Shown: positions 61,833 to 64,000 of the stretch, one piece after another
How the letters are laid out: the number at the start of each line of letters is the position of its first letter
How positions within the stretch are numbered: position 1 is the first letter of the stretch
Source: Auanema rhodensis
Lineage: Eukaryota; Nematoda; Chromadorea; Rhabditida; Rhabditidae
Direction: 5' to 3'
Length of the DNA: 64,000 nt
Assembly (NCBI GenBank): GCA_964057225.1
Contig: OZ059895.1
Coordinates: 10,540,001 to 10,604,000 of the forward strand
The notes under the pieces: model-generated
What the model was told of the DNA's origin: nothing
What the model saw: only the letters and a program-made list of their open reading frames with translations
Database searches by the model: none
Translations under genes and position numbers: made by a program

Positions 61833-64000
61833 TTTTGTAAGTATATATCAATAGTAATCATGTTTTGCGGCGGGTTCCACTTGCTATTTCGTTTGATTTT
61901 TATGAAAAATTAAATATTCTAAAAATTTTATTTCTTGTCCGAGAACTACGTGCTACATCTCATTAAACTAAGACTTAGTTGATTGAGAAGGCAAAACAAA
62001 TTTTGTTAGCACAGAACCATATTAATCATATTTTCCGGCGCGCTCAAATTGCTATTTTGTTCGATTTTTATGAAAAATTAAAAATTTTAAAATGTTTATT
62101 TTTTAGCAATAGAAATACGTGCATCATCTTATTCAACTCAAAATCGACTGTTTGATAATATAATTTAGGTTTTGTAAGCATATATCCATAGTAATCATGT
62201 TTTGCGGCTGGTTCAACTTGCTATTTCGTTTGATTTTATGAAAAACCAAATTTTTAAAATGTTTATTTTTAGCCCTAGAAATACGTGCTACATCTCATTA
62301 AACTAAGAATTAGTTAATTAAAGAGCTAAAACAAATTTTGTTAGCACAGAACCATATTAATCATATTTTACGGCGGGCTCAAGTTGCTATTTTGTTCGAT
62401 TTTTATGAAAAATTAAAAATTTTTAAATGTTTATTTTTAGCCCTAGAAATACGTGCAACACCTTATTAAACTCAAAATCGACTGTTTGATAATTTAAATT
62501 TGGTTTTGTAAGCATATATCCATAGTAATCATGTTTTGCGGCGGGCTCTACTTGCTATTTCGTTTGATTTTCATGAAAAATTAAATATTCTAAAAATTTT
62601 ATTTCTTGTCCGAGAAGTACGTGCTACATCTCATTTAAGGAAGACTTAGTTGATTGAGAAGGCAAAACAAATTTTGTTAGCACAGAACCATATTAATCAT
62701 ATTTTCCGGCGGGCTCAAGTTGCTATTTTGTTCGATTTTTATGAAAAATTAAAAATTTTTAAATGTTTATTTTTAGCCCTAGAAATACGTGCAACACCTT
62801 ATTAAACTCAAAATCGACTGTTTGATAATTTAAATTTGGTTTTGTAAGCATATATCCATAGTAATCATGTTTTGCGGCGGGCTCTACTTGCTATTTCGTT
62901 TGATTTTCAAGAAAAATTAAATATTCTAAAAATTTTATTTCTTGTCCTAGAACTACGTGCTACATCTCATTAAACTAAGAATTAGTTGATTGAAAAAGCA
63001 AAACAAATTTTGTTAGCACAGAACCATATTAATCATATTTTACGGCGCGCTCAAGTTGCTATTTTGTTCGATTTTTATGAAAAATAAAAAAGTTTAAAAT
63101 GTTTATTTTTAGCCCTAGAAATACGTGCATCATCATATTCAACTTAAAATCGACTGTTTGATAATTTAAATTTGGTTTTGTAAGCATATATCCATAGTAA
63201 TCATGTTTTGCGGCGGGCTCTACTTGCTATTTCGTTTGATTTTTATGAAAAATTAAATATTCTAAAAATATTATTTTTTGTCCTAGAACTACGTGCTACA
63301 TCTCATTAAACTAAGAATTAGTTAATTAAAGAGCTAAAACAAATTTTGTTAGCACAGAACCATATTAATCATATTTTACGGCGGGCTCAAGTTGCTATTT
63401 TGTTCGATTTTTATGAAAAATTAAAAATTTTTAAATGTTTATTTTTAGCCCTAGAAATACGTGCAACATCTTATTAAACTCAAAATCGACTGTTTGATAT
63501 TTTAAATTTGGTTTCGTAAGCATATATCCATAGTAATCATGTTTTGCGGCGGGCTCTACTTGCTATTTCGTTTGATTTTCATGAAAAATTAAATATTCTA
63601 AAAATTTTATTTCTTGTCCTAGAACTACGTGCTACATCTCATTAAACTAAGAATTAGTTAATTAAAGAGCTAAAACAAATTTTGTTAGCACAGAACCATA
63701 TTAATCATATTTTCCGGCGCGCTCAAATTGCTATTTTGTTCGATTTTTATGAAAAATTAAAAATTTTAAAATGTTTATTTTTTAGCAATAGAAATACGTA
63801 CATCATCTTATTCAACTCAAAATCGATTGTTTGATAATATAAATTAGGTTTTGTAAGCATATATCCATAGTAATCATGTTTTGCGGCTGGTTCAACTTGC
63901 TATTTCGTTTGATTTTATGAAAAACCAAATTTTTAAAATGTTTATTTTTAGCCCTAGAAATACTTTCAACATCTTATTCATTTCAAAGTTGACTTTTTGA

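Larger units (their letters stand above)
52103..64000. repeat. Right-arm satellite array (336-bp dimers with D pairs)
   Basis: From 52103 to the end A starts are spaced 336 or 337 bp, broken by 166-bp D monomers (pairs at 55463, 57140, 59824 and 61165; single hybrids ending at 54117, 58310 and 62335; a truncated one from 63849). Typical variants are GTTAATTAAAGAGCTAAAAC versus GTTGATTGAAGAAGCAAAAC, ACACCTTATTAAACTC and ATCGACTGTTTG. No unrelated DNA interrupts it and no B monomer is present. Confidence 0.92.

Noticed and set aside
1-64000. Telomeric repeat
   Set aside because: No short G-rich telomeric units are seen at any position.

Overview
The window is almost entirely satellite DNA, with one Ty3/gypsy-type (Metaviridae-like) retrotransposon remnant inside it. 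I see no host gene, tRNA, rRNA, CRISPR array or bacterial operon. The sequence is eukaryotic: tens of kilobases of nucleosome-sized tandem repeats (monomers of 166, 168 and 177 bp, about 27% G+C in one monomer counted by hand) grouped into higher-order repeats, plus a gag-pol element. This looks like centromeric, pericentromeric or other heterochromatic DNA, most likely of an animal. The species cannot be named from the sequence.

Layout. Left arm, 1-39018: three related monomers, A (168 bp, starts TTTTGTGAGCATATATCC), B (177 bp) and C (168 bp), mostly in A-B-C order (513 bp). Shorter A-C units (336 bp), longer A-B-B-C units (690 bp) and hybrid monomers are mixed in. On top of this lie larger tandem duplications with periods of 2229, 1362, 1879, 1360, 2055 and 1031 bp. 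One run of fifteen consecutive 177-bp B monomers occupies 28013-30667.

Element, about 39019-44159: the 5' LTR, leader and start of gag are missing. One uninterrupted gag-pol frame follows, in the order coiled coil, capsid-like region, CCHC knuckle, aspartic protease, reverse transcriptase, RNase H, integrase, GPF motif and a basic tail resembling an AT-hook. About 640 bp of non-coding sequence, probably including a 3' LTR, follows the frame. The satellite does not resume in phase and no target-site duplication is visible.

Right arm, 44160-64000: the first 2 kb is left-type satellite. It then alternates with, and finally gives way to, a second dialect (GTAAGC in place of GTGAGC at the A start) built of 336-bp dimers and pairs of shortened 166-bp monomers (D). 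A 3.2-3.4 kb block spanning both dialects (44160-47503) is duplicated immediately downstream (47504-50727).

Nothing here works as a gene pathway. The only likely protein-coding unit is the retrotransposon polyprotein. The main interest lies in the layered repeat structure, the reading frame shared by the A, B and C monomers, and the possible link between an AT-hook-like integrase tail and residence in AT-rich satellite.
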